From contig JACTAT010000039.1 in the NCBI GenBank assembly GCA_014526335.1, forward strand, positions 5,607,896 through 5,671,895: a DNA stretch of 64,000 nt, in the 5' to 3' direction. This stretch comes from Chrysaora quinquecirrha. Its lineage: Eukaryota; Cnidaria; Scyphozoa; Semaeostomeae; Pelagiidae. Position numbers and translations under genes: made by a program. The notes under the pieces were generated by a model that had not been told where the DNA came from, did no database searches, and was given only the letters and a program-made list of their open reading frames with translations. This document shows positions 1 to 13,200 of this stretch, piece by piece. The first letter of the stretch is position 1. Each line of letters starts with the position of its first letter.

Positions 1-239
1 AAAGTTGGTATAAATAAGGGTATTGATTTCTCGAAAATCAGTGACATTTTATGAAAACGGTCTTATTTTCGTTTTTTCATCACCACTTTTCTTGATGAAG
101 TTTTATTCGAACTGACATAATATAGTTCATTTAGGCATATAGAGTAGTGTTAATATTTTCGTAAATTTTGGGTATGTATTTTCAGGAATTCGGTATAAAT
201 ATGGGTAGACATTTTGGTTCTCGGGTGGCGCGTCCCTAG
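1..239. repeat. Partial MITE-like element, right end only
   Basis: This stretch ends in GGGTGGCGCGTCCCTAG, which matches the right terminus of the complete inverted-repeat element at 6493-6791 (GGGTGGCACGTCCCTAG). The interior shares the ATACC/GGTAT-rich character of that element. Its left half lies outside the window. I see no coding potential. It sits in the intron before the GPCR exon. Confidence 0.6.
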
Positions 240-356
240 CCGAAACTTAGTCAAGTCCCCCCCCCTTAGCCTCTTCTGCATCCTTTAACAGCTAGGTTAT
301 TCGGAACTACTTTCGATTAAGCCGTCTGCCTCAAGACTCAAATTTTTTGCTTTTAG

Positions 357-558
357 GTGAAGATTCACAGCTATTAAAACAATCTTTGAGTGCTTATTCG
401 TTCAAATCAAACCAGTTGGAAGTTGTGGATGAGATTGAAACGGATGCGAAGGAGAATGAGTTTAGACATGAGGAAGACATCGTAAAACAATCACTCAGTA
501 ACTATTCATTCAAGTCTGGCCAGTTGAAATCAGTAAAGGAAGATGATGCAGCTGATGA

Positions 559-592
<34 letters not shown>

Positions 593-1897
593 GATGATGA
601 TGATGATGTCTTCGGTGCCACCGTCGACGCTGACGATATCGTCATCAATAAATCAACTACAGCAGCATATGCCGATAGCGGGAACATCGACGAAAATGAG
701 GCTGAGGGTCTTTGATACAAGCTGAACGAGATACGCATCTTAGAAACGAGGCCGAAATGCATCTTGAAAAGGAGGCTGATAAGCATCCTGAACACGAGGC
801 TGATAGAATCGATGATGAGGCAAGTCACTTGAAGCATCCAGGACGGAAAAAGCTCTCTGCTCTGGAATTTTAGGCCTTTTAAATCGAAGGGTACGGCGCT
901 GAGCCATAGCGAGTCATTTGACATTGTGGAGCCATCACAAACAGCGCAATCTCCAAGCGACGAAAAAGATGGCGGATTGAATAACCTGCCGAAATCAAAG
1001 TCAAAAAATGTGAAGCGAAAAATCTCAAAAGTTTTTACGTCTGATAACGACGCTGGTGTAAACTACACCAAAGTATCGCAAAGCTCAAGTGGACAGTCCT
1101 CAGAGCAAACCCTATTCACCCCGGAGCAACCCCAGTGCATTACCAAATGCTTTGGTCACAGAAAAGGCATCCCACAATCCACTAGCTCCTCGGCGCTGTT
1201 GGGTTTCAAGCAAAGGTCCGCTGGTAATAAACTGGATGAAGTGGGCCTAACTGAGCCAAGACATATGACGCAGAGCAAAAGCTCACCAGTCCTTGCAAGC
1301 TCTGATTCGCGCGGCACACGGTCTGAACCAGCGGCAAAAATGTCTTCAAGCGAAACAGAAATCACTATGTCGAAATTCAGCCTGCTTGCATCTACCGCGC
1401 GGAAGCGGCTTACCAACGCGTTTCGCTCTGCAAGCCATGAAAATGTTAGTCTGGCGTCGGTGAATCGGATGAAACAAACGCGTCGAACTCTGGTGATGTT
1501 CACGTGTGTTGTTGTTGTGTTTGCCATTTGCATGTTACCCAATCAAATCACCTGGATTTGGATTGCTTTTAACAACGAGCATCTTGACCGTGTTATTACC
1601 ACAATATTCTACTTCCTTACGTATACTAATTCCATCCTCAACCCCTGGATTTATGGTGCAGTCAACCCAAGTTTCAGAAAGGCATATAAGAAGGTCTTCC
1701 TGTGTCGCAAGAAGCCAAATCTAAGGAAGCCTTCTCGACAGGTAAATGGCAGTAAAGTTAGCCATATTGGGCTCAGTAGGAAGAGTTCAGAGCAGAACTA
1801 TAACCAGAATGAAGGCATGTCTCGATTTGAGAGCGTGGAATTGAAACGAGGCGCGTTTAGTGTTAGCCACAGCAGAAGCTTCCAGAAGGCCACTTAA
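357..1897 (+). CDS. Class A (rhodopsin-like) GPCR, 3' terminal exon (partial, two frameshifts)
   Basis: This is the last exon of a seven-transmembrane receptor; TM1-TM5 lie upstream of the window. The exon follows an acceptor (TTTGCTTTTAG). About 370 residues of hydrophilic third intracellular loop, rich in Ser, Asp and Glu, precede TM6 (FTCVVVVFAICMLPNQITW, with the F-x-x-C-x-L-P pattern) and TM7 (FYFLTYTNSILNPWIYGAV, with NPWIY as the NPxxY motif). A basic helix 8 (FRKAYKKVFLCRKK) and a Ser-rich tail follow. The loop holds a GAT/GGT microsatellite coding Asp and Gly runs (about 545-606). The frame breaks twice: a stop at 713-715, then a good frame from 712 to 873, then return to the first frame. 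The two shifts compensate each other. The ligand class cannot be told from TM6-TM7 alone; a peptide or amine receptor is possible. Confidence 0.85.
541..606 (+). repeat. GAT/GGT coding microsatellite
   Basis: Runs of GAT, then GGT, then GAT triplets give poly-Asp, poly-Gly and poly-Asp in the receptor's third intracellular loop. The length is probably polymorphic. Confidence 0.85.
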
Positions 1898-2054
1898 CTG
1901 TATTTATAAATCGCATGGGACTATGGGACTGGTGGGGATAAATTGGACTAATTCAGCAAAGTGAAGTTTCTTAATATACCTTTTAATTAACGATGAAAAT
2001 AACTTACTGATTCGGCAATCTTATCTGGCGAAACATATCGTACTTGGCGACAGT

Positions 2055-2268
2055 GTGGTAGCCATACTTTAAACACTGGAGGGGCAAAGTGGTGTGACCA
2101 AGGTAAAATTAGGGCGTGGTTTTAAGAACAAATACCCAAGTCGCACCCGGCGACACTTTAATATCATATTTGGCCTATATACAAATTTCATCTTGGCGAT
2201 GATTGGGGAGGGGGCAACTGCCCCAACCGCCCCCCGTGCCCCCTTGGCTACGCCACTGCTTGTCGAAC
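2055..2268 (-). repeat. Dispersed repeat, AGTGGCGTAGCCAAGGGGG family
   Basis: Read on the minus strand this starts AGCAGTGGCGTAGCCAAGGG. It continues with a C/G-rich stretch, then TTGCCAAGAT..TTTGTATATAGGC, TGTC and a reversed ACTTGG. The same order of blocks occurs on the plus strand at about 5548-5720, so the two are copies of one dispersed element. Confidence 0.6.
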
Positions 2269-2369
2269 TTAATTGATTCAATTCTAACATGATTAAAAAA
2301 ATTTGAATTGGTCCAAAACAAGGCGTTTTGAATTTTATGTATTAATGTAAATACTGTACAATACGAAAA

Positions 2370-3096
2370 GGGCGCGTTCTTTGGGGGTCCTTTTCTGCAT
2401 CTCCGTTTTCTGGAGGCTTTCGAGAGATCAAAAGCCCATTCTTTTGGACAACTCTCGGGAAAAACGGAGACTTTTGAGGCTCAAAACTCTCCTGACTCCA
2501 AGGCTGGAAGGTTTCGCGAAAATCTTTTCCAAATCAACTTCTCTAAAGTCTTGTGTGTTTTTTAAAGAAAGTGCATTTTAACCGTCTCGAATCGGAAACC
2601 TCCGAAGCTTAGGGCGTATTTCTTTGGTAACCTGTTTTCATCAGGCTTTCCCAATTCCGAAAAAGGTAGACTTGGCAGGAAAAGTTTCCGGTACCAAAAA
2701 AAACACTGTTTCCGAAATTCGTACGCTGACGCAACAAGGCCACCGTCTCCTTGGTTGCCACACTTGTAAAATTTGTTTGAGCATGCGCCTTTCTTAAGGG
2801 ATGCCGATAATTTCTAAGGGCAGACCGCGAAATTCCAGACTCTTCGCGAAGTCTGCGAAACCTTCCAGCTTTTGGGGCAGAAGGTTTTGGAGGCCTGCCA
2901 AATCTACCGTTTCCGAAGACGGTACCAAAAAATACGTTTCAACATCTACCAAAAAGAGAAGGCGTCTGCTGAAAACAGAATGTGACCAAAAAAATACGCC
3001 CTTAGGCTTTTTACCTGAGTCCCAACTATCGCTCGTATCCTAAGCCTAATTTTTTCAGAATTCGGAACAGATAAAAGTCTCCAAAAGAACGCACCC
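2370..3096. mobile_element. Nested inverted-repeat (MITE-like) element
   Basis: Outer ends GGGCGCGTTCTTTGGGGG (2370) and CCAAAAGAACGCACCC (ending about 3096) are inverted repeats. Inside, AGGGCGTATTTCTTTGGTAA (about 2610) and TGACCAAAAAAATACGCCCT (ending about 3004) form a second inverted pair. The element therefore looks like one related MITE inserted in another. No transposase ORF is present. A further fragment (GGGCTTATTTTTTTGGTAAC) lies near 3970. Confidence 0.65.
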
Positions 3097-3554
3097 AAAG
3101 AGTGGGGGATAGACTTTGGATGTGTAATAAATTATTATAGATAGCAATGTATAGAACATTATGATCAGAAATCATTTAGAAGTAGGTATTAATTTGCAAC
3201 TTAATGTACTAAGCTTTGGTTTTCATTTGATATGTACTGGAGCTTCTCTTCTGGAAAGAAACCCTCCTCGTGTGTTTACGGGGCCTTAGCTCCTTTGATT
3301 TGAATGAAATTAGACAATAGACCTTTTCAAAGAGATCTGGGTCGGCGCAACGTTTTTCTGGAAGATGGCAGACACCTTAAGCCAGGGAATCCTCTTCGCA
3401 TGCAAAGACCGCAGTTGCATCAAGAGAGACAGTGCAGCAAATTTTGCTTCAAATTCACGAATAATTGGAGCAGAAGTGATAAGAGAAAGGATTCTAATTC
3501 CCAGCTTCTCTGCTCCTCAAGGAGGCATTCTATCAAGTATTTTGCGTTTTGTTT

Positions 3555-3800
3555 GTAAAGGTCGCGCGCGACATTGTCACGCGTGACGTGTCCCCTCAAT
3601 GTCTCCAGTTTAAACACCTCGGAAACGTTGTAGCGCGCGGCAAAATTTGTAGCTAGAGACACGCAGATGTTTCTGCGAGACAACAGAAACATTTCTTATC
3701 TTGTCTCTGTGAATCGGGGACATGTTGCTCGCTTTTCACTCGCATGTTTAGCCACTCTGGGTACAATGTCATGTCTCCTAGTTTAGCCACAGCTCAACTT
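3555..3800. repeat. Dispersed repeat with CGCGTGACGTGTC / AGTTTAGCCA motifs
   Basis: This segment shares GTCACGCGTGACGTGTC, GAAACATTT, CGCGCG and TAGTTTAGCCA blocks with segments at about 34010-34165 and 39795-40045. The latter two end in TAGTTTAGCCAGGCCTTA. It is a dispersed non-coding element family with no ORF. Confidence 0.55.
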
Positions 3801-4255
3801 GCATCTTGTTTCGTGAGTTTCCACAGATATTTTCAGCATTTTTTCGCAGATTCCTTTTCTTTCTTTTCTTCAATTGCTCGTTAACTTGAAGCTAAAGTTG
3901 CTGCCCGCACTCTCTTTTTTACGTGACCCCAATTTCGGTCGTTGCACGCGGAGAGGATTCCCTCACTTAGGGCTTATTTTTTTGGTAACCTTCGGTTTTT
4001 CTTAATTTTTTTCCTTTCTTACTCTTTTTCGCCAAACCCTATTTGAGGCTCTGGAACCCAGGGTAGTTCTAGGGGGGTTCCATTTAAGGGGTTCCATTCC
4101 CACTTTCCCTGTTCATTCCAGATTCCCTGCAGTTTGTGGTTGTTGTGATTGTTGTAATCAACATGTGATCAACCAAATTTGAATTTCTAATGGTGGCACA
4201 ATGAGTTGCAGCAGGAAGATAAAGTCAAGCGATTAAAGTAGAATAATTACGCACC

Positions 4256-7200
4256 ATGAGCTCTTTACCGTCTTCAATTTACCAGCAAGGCGACCAGCAA
4301 GAACCAAACAGACGCCTGTCGAGACAATCATCCTTATCCTTTTCATCAAAACCCCGAGCAGTCTTGCGGCAAACAAGTAGTGCTTCTTACAAAAGCATGG
4401 AGAAAGTTGATGGGCCTAGCCCTGAAGATGATGCCGAAGTCAAACAAAAGCCTAGTGTCTTTGGTACAAGACGAAAGAAAGTTGTACTGTTTTCTATTTC
4501 GTTATATTGGTTCACTGTAAACTGTGCTTATGCGATGATTGCCCCATTCTTTCCTGGAGAGGTGAGCTTATATTGTGTACCTAGATTTTTTATTTTCATG
4601 TGTGCGATCTGAGATGGCTATATGCCACCCGTGGCTTGGCTGCCTAAAATGGGTTTTAGTCAACTCGCCCCATTTGCCAACTCGCCCCACTTCTGACTTG
4701 ACCATATTAAGGTGGGGTGAGTTGGTAGTGGGGCAAGTTGACCTGTTACCCCTAAAATGCAGTGCATTCCTTTGATTAGCCCCCAAGTGCTCTCGTAAAA
4801 AAATTTTCAAAATTTTGGTGAGCACTTGATAGACTTGGAAGGCCCTGGATGGAAGGGGCACTTTTGATATGGTGTGCTCATTGCCAAGGCAGTGCTGCAG
4901 TGGCCCTGGAAGAAAAGGGCATATATGGCTGCGGGGGACCATAATTTCCTATGATAATGTTAAATGCCATTCTAACAGCGAAATGACATGCAGAGCAGTA
5001 GCTAGTGATTATATCAAGGGGTGGGGTTATCATGCCCCCCAGTCCATGACCCCATGGCACCACCCCTGATTATATTAGTTTAGACATTTTGATTAGCATT
5101 TCTGCAAATCAAAAGAATGTGGCCACAGAAGATTTCTTTCGGAAAAGCCCTACCCTGTGCTCCCAACGTTTTGCTTTCTTTTTTTGCTGCTCATCTCAAC
5201 TCCCCTTTTTTTGTTCACCCCTTGTCCTGTCATCATTGCAGGGTCCCTATTCAAACTCCCATATGTTACCAAATGGCATCTCAGAACATTTTGTTTATTT
5301 TTCAGGCTCAGAAGCAAGGTTCCAACAACACAACCACAGGATTGATTTTCGCTGTCTTTGCTCTTGTTATGTTTGTTTTCTCTCCAGTTGTTGGTGTGGT
5401 GGTAAGAGAAATTTATGCTTGTTTTAACTATTATTCCTTCACCTTCTCTGCTTCAGGCTGATTGCACCTCAATTTCTTCACCTGTTCTGATCTTAGCATT
5501 GTTGAGGGATATATCATTTTGGTGGTTACCTCTGTTTCCTTCCTCTAGTGCAGTGACATAGCCAAGGGGGGCATGGGAGGGCTGCATCCCCCCAGCATTG
5601 CCAAGATAGGTTTTGTATATAGGCTTAACCTGATGTCAAAGTGTCCCAGGTTATGACTTGGTTATTGCTTCTTGAAACCACACCCTAATTTTTCTTGACT
5701 ATACCCTTTTGCCCCTCTTGGAGCCATGGTTCACAGCTCCTCAAAATGGTAGCTTGTTTCAGGGGGGCTTGTTTGGAGGGTTGGGGCCTGTTCAAGGATT
5801 TACAGCAGATGAATTGTCTCAGTTGAAAGTCCTTGTTACATCTCATGTCGTTAACTCCATTCCCTTTGCATTCCCTTAACAAAAGTCTGGTTATCATATG
5901 CCACAGACCACTAGCTATCATGGCCTTTTGATGTTTGGGATGTATGAGAACATGAATTGTCTATGATCGGTGACAATTTGCTTGCGACCATTGCCGATGA
6001 ACCAAAAACGTTTTTTCTTGGGATTATCAATGATAATCACCGACAGAAAACTATAATCCATATGAGAACATCATCTGTGACCATTGTTGACTTTTCTAGG
6101 TCATATGAACAAAACAAGGTTCTTTGTTTTCTGGGTTGAATGTCACAGCATAAGGGATAGAAGATCATTGATCATCTCTGACAAGCAGTATATGTGTACA
6201 CTTCTTCAGAAATGATCACAATCGGTCACCAACTGTCTGTGATCCAGTTTGCAATATATGATGAGAACCAGGCTTAACCGCACCAACTTAATTGCACGAT
6301 GTGTTTAATCAAATATCGACTGTATACAATATGTATTTCTTCAATGTTTGCAGATGCCAATTGTTGGACCAAAGTTCACTCTGATGTGTGGTTTGTTTGT
6401 TGAGGGTGGTGCTCAAGTGCTTTTTGGGTATGTTGTATTTATATTCTTATTCTTAATAGTTAATGCCCTGGGGGGTGTACTTGACTTTTGGATAGGGATG
6501 TGCCACCCAAGAAGCACAATTCATACCCATATTCATACCAAATGCCTGAAAATGTATAACAAAATTATACCAAAATAATTAACCCCTACACAACTATATA
6601 TGCTAAAATGTACCATAATAATCAAACTTCACCAAGAAAAGGAAAATAAATGAAAATAAGACCGTTTTTGTGATGCTTATACCAATTATCATGAAATCAA
6701 TACCCTAATTTATACCAAATTTCAAAAAATGAAGACCCATGTTTATACCAAAATCATGAAAACGATACCGTTTTGGGTGGCACGTCCCTAGTTCCCAAAA
6801 TATATTAAATACCCCCGGGGGGCTAATGTAATACCTGAAATAAAGAGTGAGTATTTCTATAAAAGTCATAATGATCTTTCTTTAGATTTCTGGATCTCAT
6901 GCCACATGGAAAAATTTTCATAATTTTCTGCTTTCTGGTCCGCATCGTAAGTGCCTTAGGGGCAACTGCTACCTCAACTGCATCAATGACTTTGCTTGTT
7001 CAAAATTTCCATGAGAACATTTCTCCTGCTATGGTAAGTTGGTTTCTACAGTGGTGTTGATAAACGGGTGGAGAGGAGGTGGGTTTGCTTGTAATTAGTA
7101 CCTCTGCTGGAGATTTCCCCAAAGGAAATTATCATGTCTTTATTAAGGGACAAATTTTCTGTTATGGAATATAATGTAAAAGAGTACTTCATTATTAGTA

Positions 7201-10200
7201 AAGTAAAGTAAAGTTGCGGTTTTGAGTCTACTACTAGCCTAAGGCTACTCAGTCAACTTTATACTTTACCCCTTTTCTGGATCCATATAGCAAATAGCAG
7301 GGTGCAGCCACACACGGCGATCATAACTACCGACCATGTACCCATTTATACACCTTGGTGGAGAGAGGCACATTTGTGTTAACAACTTGCCCAAGGTTGT
7401 TATCTCTGCAACCACAAGTGGAAAGAACATGGCTCGAACCCACAGCATTCTCCTTGTGAGCCCAGCACGCTAACCACTGCGCCGCAGAGACCTCTGCTAT
7501 TAGCTATCCTTGCCAAACTTGCAAAAGAATAAAACTTTATGTCGCTTCTGAAAAATCTTGTTATGAGGTGTCCAATTGAAAGTGAAATGCCATTTTGGCG
7601 TCATTGTCTTATTAGTGCATTTCGTCCCCCATCTGGGTATAAATTCCACCTTAGTTAGTCAATTGACTTGGTCTCAAACTTTTATACTCTGAGAGGTGTA
7701 AGGCGAAAAACTCTTTTATCACAATTATTAAGGCTTATACTACTCAAAGACTATTGGCTCAACTTTGTTGAGAAATGTTTTTCTGCTTTCAGGGTGTCAT
7801 GGAAACATTTGGTGGCTTTGGGATGATGGCTGGTCCCCCTATTGGGGGTTTCCTTTATGCTGTAAGTAGAGACATATTGATTCATTTCATTTTTGCTAGT
7901 GTAGTGACCGTGTAGTGCCGTGCACGTATTTTCCCAACCAGGGCTTCCCGTAGGACGAAATTTTCAGCATGAAACCGCTGAATTTCACAAATCTGTGTGC
8001 ATTCAGAAGAACGGTTGGCCTTTGGCGTGGTGCAACTACTTTTGCACGGTGAGGCACTTGGTGGCATCAATTGATTTCATATGTCGCTCTGGAGTCTGGA
8101 TCGCCCTGGATAAGAGGCCTTACCTTATTTCATGCATGGTACGACTCATTCGAACCTGTGAAATTGGTTTCATTCTAGTCCCAGATCACCAAACCACCTG
8201 AAATCAGTCAAAATTTACCTGGTACGGAGAAGCACGGCATGAAACATGCCTAAGATTTCAAATCTCGCCATCTATACTTGTAGGCTGGTGGATTCAAAAT
8301 GCCGTTCCTTGTTCTTGGTGGCATCATTCTTCTGAGTATAATTCCAATTTTCTGTGTCATGCCGCCTGACAATGAAGGTATTAAGATTGATATAATAAAT
8401 AAATAATGTTAAACTTTGTTTATGGCTATTGAATTGAACTAGTGGACGCTCATATTATGTTATAACTTATGACTCTTATGACTAATAGAAGAATTTATCA
8501 TCGTTTTTGCCATTATGTTTACCACAATTTGATATTGCCAAAATGCAAGGCCAAATGCCAAGTGGAGGGAGAGCCTTCCATCCAAAATCCCATTCCTCCG
8601 TTTGGCGACGTTGCAAAACATTTGGTGACAAACATTAATATCTTGTTTCAGCCAAATTATGTTTTTTAACTTTAAAACATCGCATAACAAATTTTGCTTA
8701 TTTTCGCTTATCCACCAATGTTTGTGACGTGGTCAAATGTTCAAACATTGCTTGATATGGAAATTTCAAGTGTTTGATCAACAATGTTTGGACGTCTGGC
8801 CAGAGTCTTTTGTTTGTCAAGCAATGTTTTGCGACATGACTAAATGTTCGTGCATTTCTTGATAAGCAAATGTCAAATGCTTATCCAATATGATAATCCA
8901 ATATATATTACTGTTAAGCAAATTTCAAATGTTTGTCAAACAATATTTGATTGTTTTGCCAGGGACCCATATTTGTTGAGCAATGTTTTGTGACGTGGCC
9001 AAACATTCAAACAGTACTTGACAACCAAATTTCAAATGTTTAGCCAACAATGTTTGATCGTTTGGCCAGGGCTTTATGTTTGTCAAGCAATGTTTTGTAA
9101 CGTGGCCAAACGTCCAAACATTGCTTGAAAAGCAAAATTCAAATGTCTGACCTACAATGTTTGATCGTTTTGCCAGGACCTTATCTTTGGCCAACAATGA
9201 TTCGTGACGTGGCCTAACGTTCAAACATTGCTTGATAAGCTTAATTCAAATGTTTGACAAGCAATGTTTGATTGTTTGGCCAGGTCTTTATGTTTGTCAA
9301 ACAATTTTTTCGTGGCGTGGTCTAACGTTGAAACATTGCTTGATAAGCAAAAGTCAAGTGTTTCACCAACAATGTTTGATCGTTTGGCCTTATGTTTGTC
9401 AAACAATGTTTTGTAACGTGGCCGAACGTTCAAGCATTGCTTGATAAGCAAAATTCAAATGTTTTACAAACAATATTTGAGCCTTGTAGCTCAATGGTAT
9501 TTGCGACAGCTCTCTGATCATGCAAGCTGTGTTCTAATCTCACCAACTGCAGTATGCAGTGAAATAAACGATGACTCATGCACAGATAGGAAGTTATTTT
9601 CACCAAATTCTTATTCTTTCAGATGGAAAGCAAGAAGAAGCAAATAAAGGCGCTCTGTGGCAAGCCCTAAAATTCCTGCAGTTATTATAGTCGGTAAATA
9701 AAGTCAATATTGGGACCTTTCTCTTGATTTATATCAATCATAACTTTACTTCCTAGGCCCCAGTTACACTATGTCGGCATGAAATCGTTGCGTTTTGATT
9801 TCGTGCCGTCATTAGATTGTGCCCAGCAGTTACACTGAGCGCAGCGCCATGGTTTCCATCACGATGATTGCTGTTACGCTGAGACGCCACGACAGCCCCT
9901 TCGCAGATTTGCTTCGCATTTGTTTTGTGAAACAATAGAAAAACAAGGTTTCGGAGCGTCATATATCGGATTGGCATGATTACACTTACACTGTGCCGGC
10001 GTGTCGCGTCTTGATTTTCATGTCACCTCTAGAGCGCCATGATTTTCAAGACGATTTGCGGAGCGTCATATACCGGGTTGAGTAGTCATAGTGTAACACA
10101 AACCCCAATCCGATACAAAATTCATGGCACGACGAGGCATACCGGCATAGTGTAACTGGGGCCTTACGTTGGTGGTGAAACCGTCTCAAATTGATTGGGA

Positions 10201-13200
10201 CGTAAAAGAACAACAGAAAACGTAAAAAATCCCTCTGGCAGTGACCGCACATCTCTGCTAACAAATTGATTGATTTTTCATTTTCTTCATTGACAGCTTT
10301 GCTGACTGCCGTCGGTGGTATGGCCTTGAGTTTTCTTGAACCAACATTACAAGGACATCTTCAGAAACCAGTAAGTTACCCTGCACGTTTGAATATTATC
10401 AATAGAATGATCAATGGATGAGGTCATAAAAGTGTATTTGCAACCTTTACTTTTTAAGTATGAAACCCCCGGAGGGGGGCTTTCTAGAAAAACTGGGTAC
10501 AGGTGAGCCGCCGTGGGGTGGACAGGTACAGTACACCCGAATGAATACCAACAGATATACCAAATATCGAAAATACAAACCCAAAAAGATACCTGGACTA
10601 AAATACCGGTCATATAGACCGACCGGTCATTATTTCCACCTTCGGCGGTAAATTTTGTATGGTATTCCGAGGGACTGCACAAGGCCGTTGGGAGTCGTAT
10701 TCGAAATAGAAAATCGAACCAAAAGATACGCCAGTTAAAATATGACCCGATAAGATACCCGAGACAAAAATGCTACGCGAAAGTGTACCCGAGTTTTAAA
10801 ATGACACCCGAATGTATACCGAAATCGGCGAGAAGGTGCCCGAAAAAATGTCCTACCCAAATGAGCGGCTGATATGTACCCATCCGCACGATGGAAGAGG
10901 GTGGCAAGTGGCCTTCGTGAAACATTATTTTCTAACCGGAAAACGTGAGACACCGTATCTTTTTAATGTGAAACGTGAATGGCATACATTTTTGCCCCCG
11001 TGATTCGTGATCCTGACCCCCCTTTACCACCCTCGTGGAAGAGCCTCCGGGATGAAGCCTAGACCCAAACAATACCAAATTTAAAACCCCGATATGCGTA
11101 GTGAATGTTTGCTGCATGGTTTAGGCTTATTCTTCTCACTCTTTCTAGGAATAATTTTCTATCTTTCTTTAGTTCCATTTGAACAGCTCGCAGATTGGTC
11201 TGATGTTTTTAATTGCTCCTGGCATCTACGCCTTCTTAGCACCAGCAGTCGGTTTCATAGCTGATAAAAAGGTTGGTTCACCTTATATATTTGAATTTCG
11301 GCAACCTTATTCCGAGGTAAAAAATACGTAAATACGTTTTCGAAAATCTCCCCCCCCCCCTACTGATTTAGGCCCTGCTACCCGCCACAAAATTGTCTAT
11401 AATTTTGATGATTTTTTCCTGACACTAGCGAGGCCCCGATACGGGATCAAAATACCCATTATCCGAAACCTGTTTTCCAAACATATCACTTATCCCTAGA
11501 CTGTTTACCTGAATCATAGTTATTGCTATTGAAATGAATCGCCTAGACGCTCAAACTACATACTAGTTTGAGTGATCTCGGTTTGGTGTAGTCTCGGTCT
11601 GGTGAGCGATAACTGGGACTCAGGTAATAAGTCTAACTTATCCCCCTTTATCCTATAAAATTTGTTATCCATTTTGTTTCTTAGAATATCTTCCTTTAGC
11701 CACGAATTTCACAACAAATCTTCCATATACCTTGTGCAAAACTCCTAACAAATGCGATTTCGCATTTACGTTACAATGTAAAATTTCGCATTAACGTGTA
11801 TAATGTACCCCTAGCACTCTCCTCATCGAATCTACTGGTTTTGAGAGCTTTTCGTTTTACTGTTGCGTTTCTATTGGCTTACAGGACACAAGATTGATAA
11901 TGATTATCGGTGGCATCATCATGGCTGTTTCCTATATTCTGCTGGGTCCAACGCCGTTTATACCAACAAATGTTATACCGAAGTAAGTGTGCTTTTGAGA
12001 ATAGTTGGGGATGTGAATTGAACGTCATGCTCATCCGAAGTAGCGCTTATTTAATATTTCAGAATTAAGGATGAAAGGAACAAAGTTTTGCAATATATTT
12101 ATACATACAGGGTGGCCCAAAAGAAAGGGACCCCCTAACTAAATTATTTATAAATAATTTATTCTTAAGTTGGAATTTCATGAAATTAATACTACATTAT
12201 ATTCAACTCAAGTGAGATATATCGTGTAAATATCATGATGATATGGGTTAGTATCTCGGAATAAATTGACTTTAAAACTTTGCAATCCAAAAACGTACTG
12301 TAACAAAATATGCAACTTTATACCCTTACGTAATCCTTATGCAACAAAACAGAAAAATCAATAACTCATTCTTTCAGTCAAATGATATTCAAAATGTCCA
12401 CAATCCTGCTCAATACACTTCTCTAATATGACTGACCATACATTAATGGTTGAGACAATTTTACTCTGGGATAATGATTTTCCTTCACGCATGATTGCAG
12501 TACAGTACGCATAATGGAATCTGAACAGCTGGTTTTTGAACATCATGAATTTAATGTCCCATTGCGCCGAGATGGAAGCTCTTATCACCACCATATTTCT
12601 ACACGATAGCGCACTTGACTTGAATATTACCTGGTATAAATTTGATAAAATTCCTTGTTGAGAAAACTTATTCAGAAATTATTTACCTAAGGAGGTCCCT
12701 TTTTTTTGGGCCACCCTGTATATGTAACCCATTGATATACATTTATTACTTAAACATTTCCTATGAATGGCGAATACTAGTATAAATTTTTCAACGAATG
12801 GCATACCAAAATTGATAGGTTCTCTGAACCTGAACTGCATGACCAGAGAGCCAACGACGTTTCCACTGAGCTATGAAGCTCAGCTCAAGCACAATGAAAT
12901 CCAAGTGTACCTCTTCTCCAAGTGTAGCCCAAGGCTGTGCTCCCTTTTCATTTTTTTTGTTTAGGTTGTGTTTAGCCTTTTTCATAACACACATATTTGT
13001 ACATTTTTTCATGAAGATGAATACTTGGGATAGATTTTCCACAAGTGGCATACCACATTAGATGGGATAATTTGAACCTTGACTGCATGACTAGAGAACC
13101 AACGACGTTTCCACTGAGCTATGAAGCTCAAGGAAATCGCCGAGTAATTCTACGAGTCAAGCAGCCCAAGAATCTCCTCCCGTTTGACTTTTTTGTTTCG

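Larger units (their letters stand above)
1898..4255. other. Intergenic region between GPCR and SLC18B1-like gene, repeat-filled
   Basis: No gene is seen. The stretch holds a minus-strand copy of a repeat beginning AGTGGCGTAGCCAAGGGGG (about 2055-2268), a nested inverted-repeat element (2370-3096), a repeat rich in CGCGTGACGTGTC motifs (about 3555-3800) and a fragment of the nested element (about 3965-3990). The last 400 bases before the ATG at 4256 should contain the transporter's promoter and 5' UTR, but I recognise no specific site. Confidence 0.6.

Noticed and set aside
1156..1542. 128-residue minus-strand open frame opposite the GPCR exon
   Set aside because: Shadow of the receptor frame; the plus strand carries recognisable TM6 and TM7 motifs.
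8730..9480. CRISPR-like array from the regular repeats
   Set aside because: Repeat and spacer are both repeated, the unit is an inverted-repeat MITE fragment, the genome is animal, and no cas gene is present.
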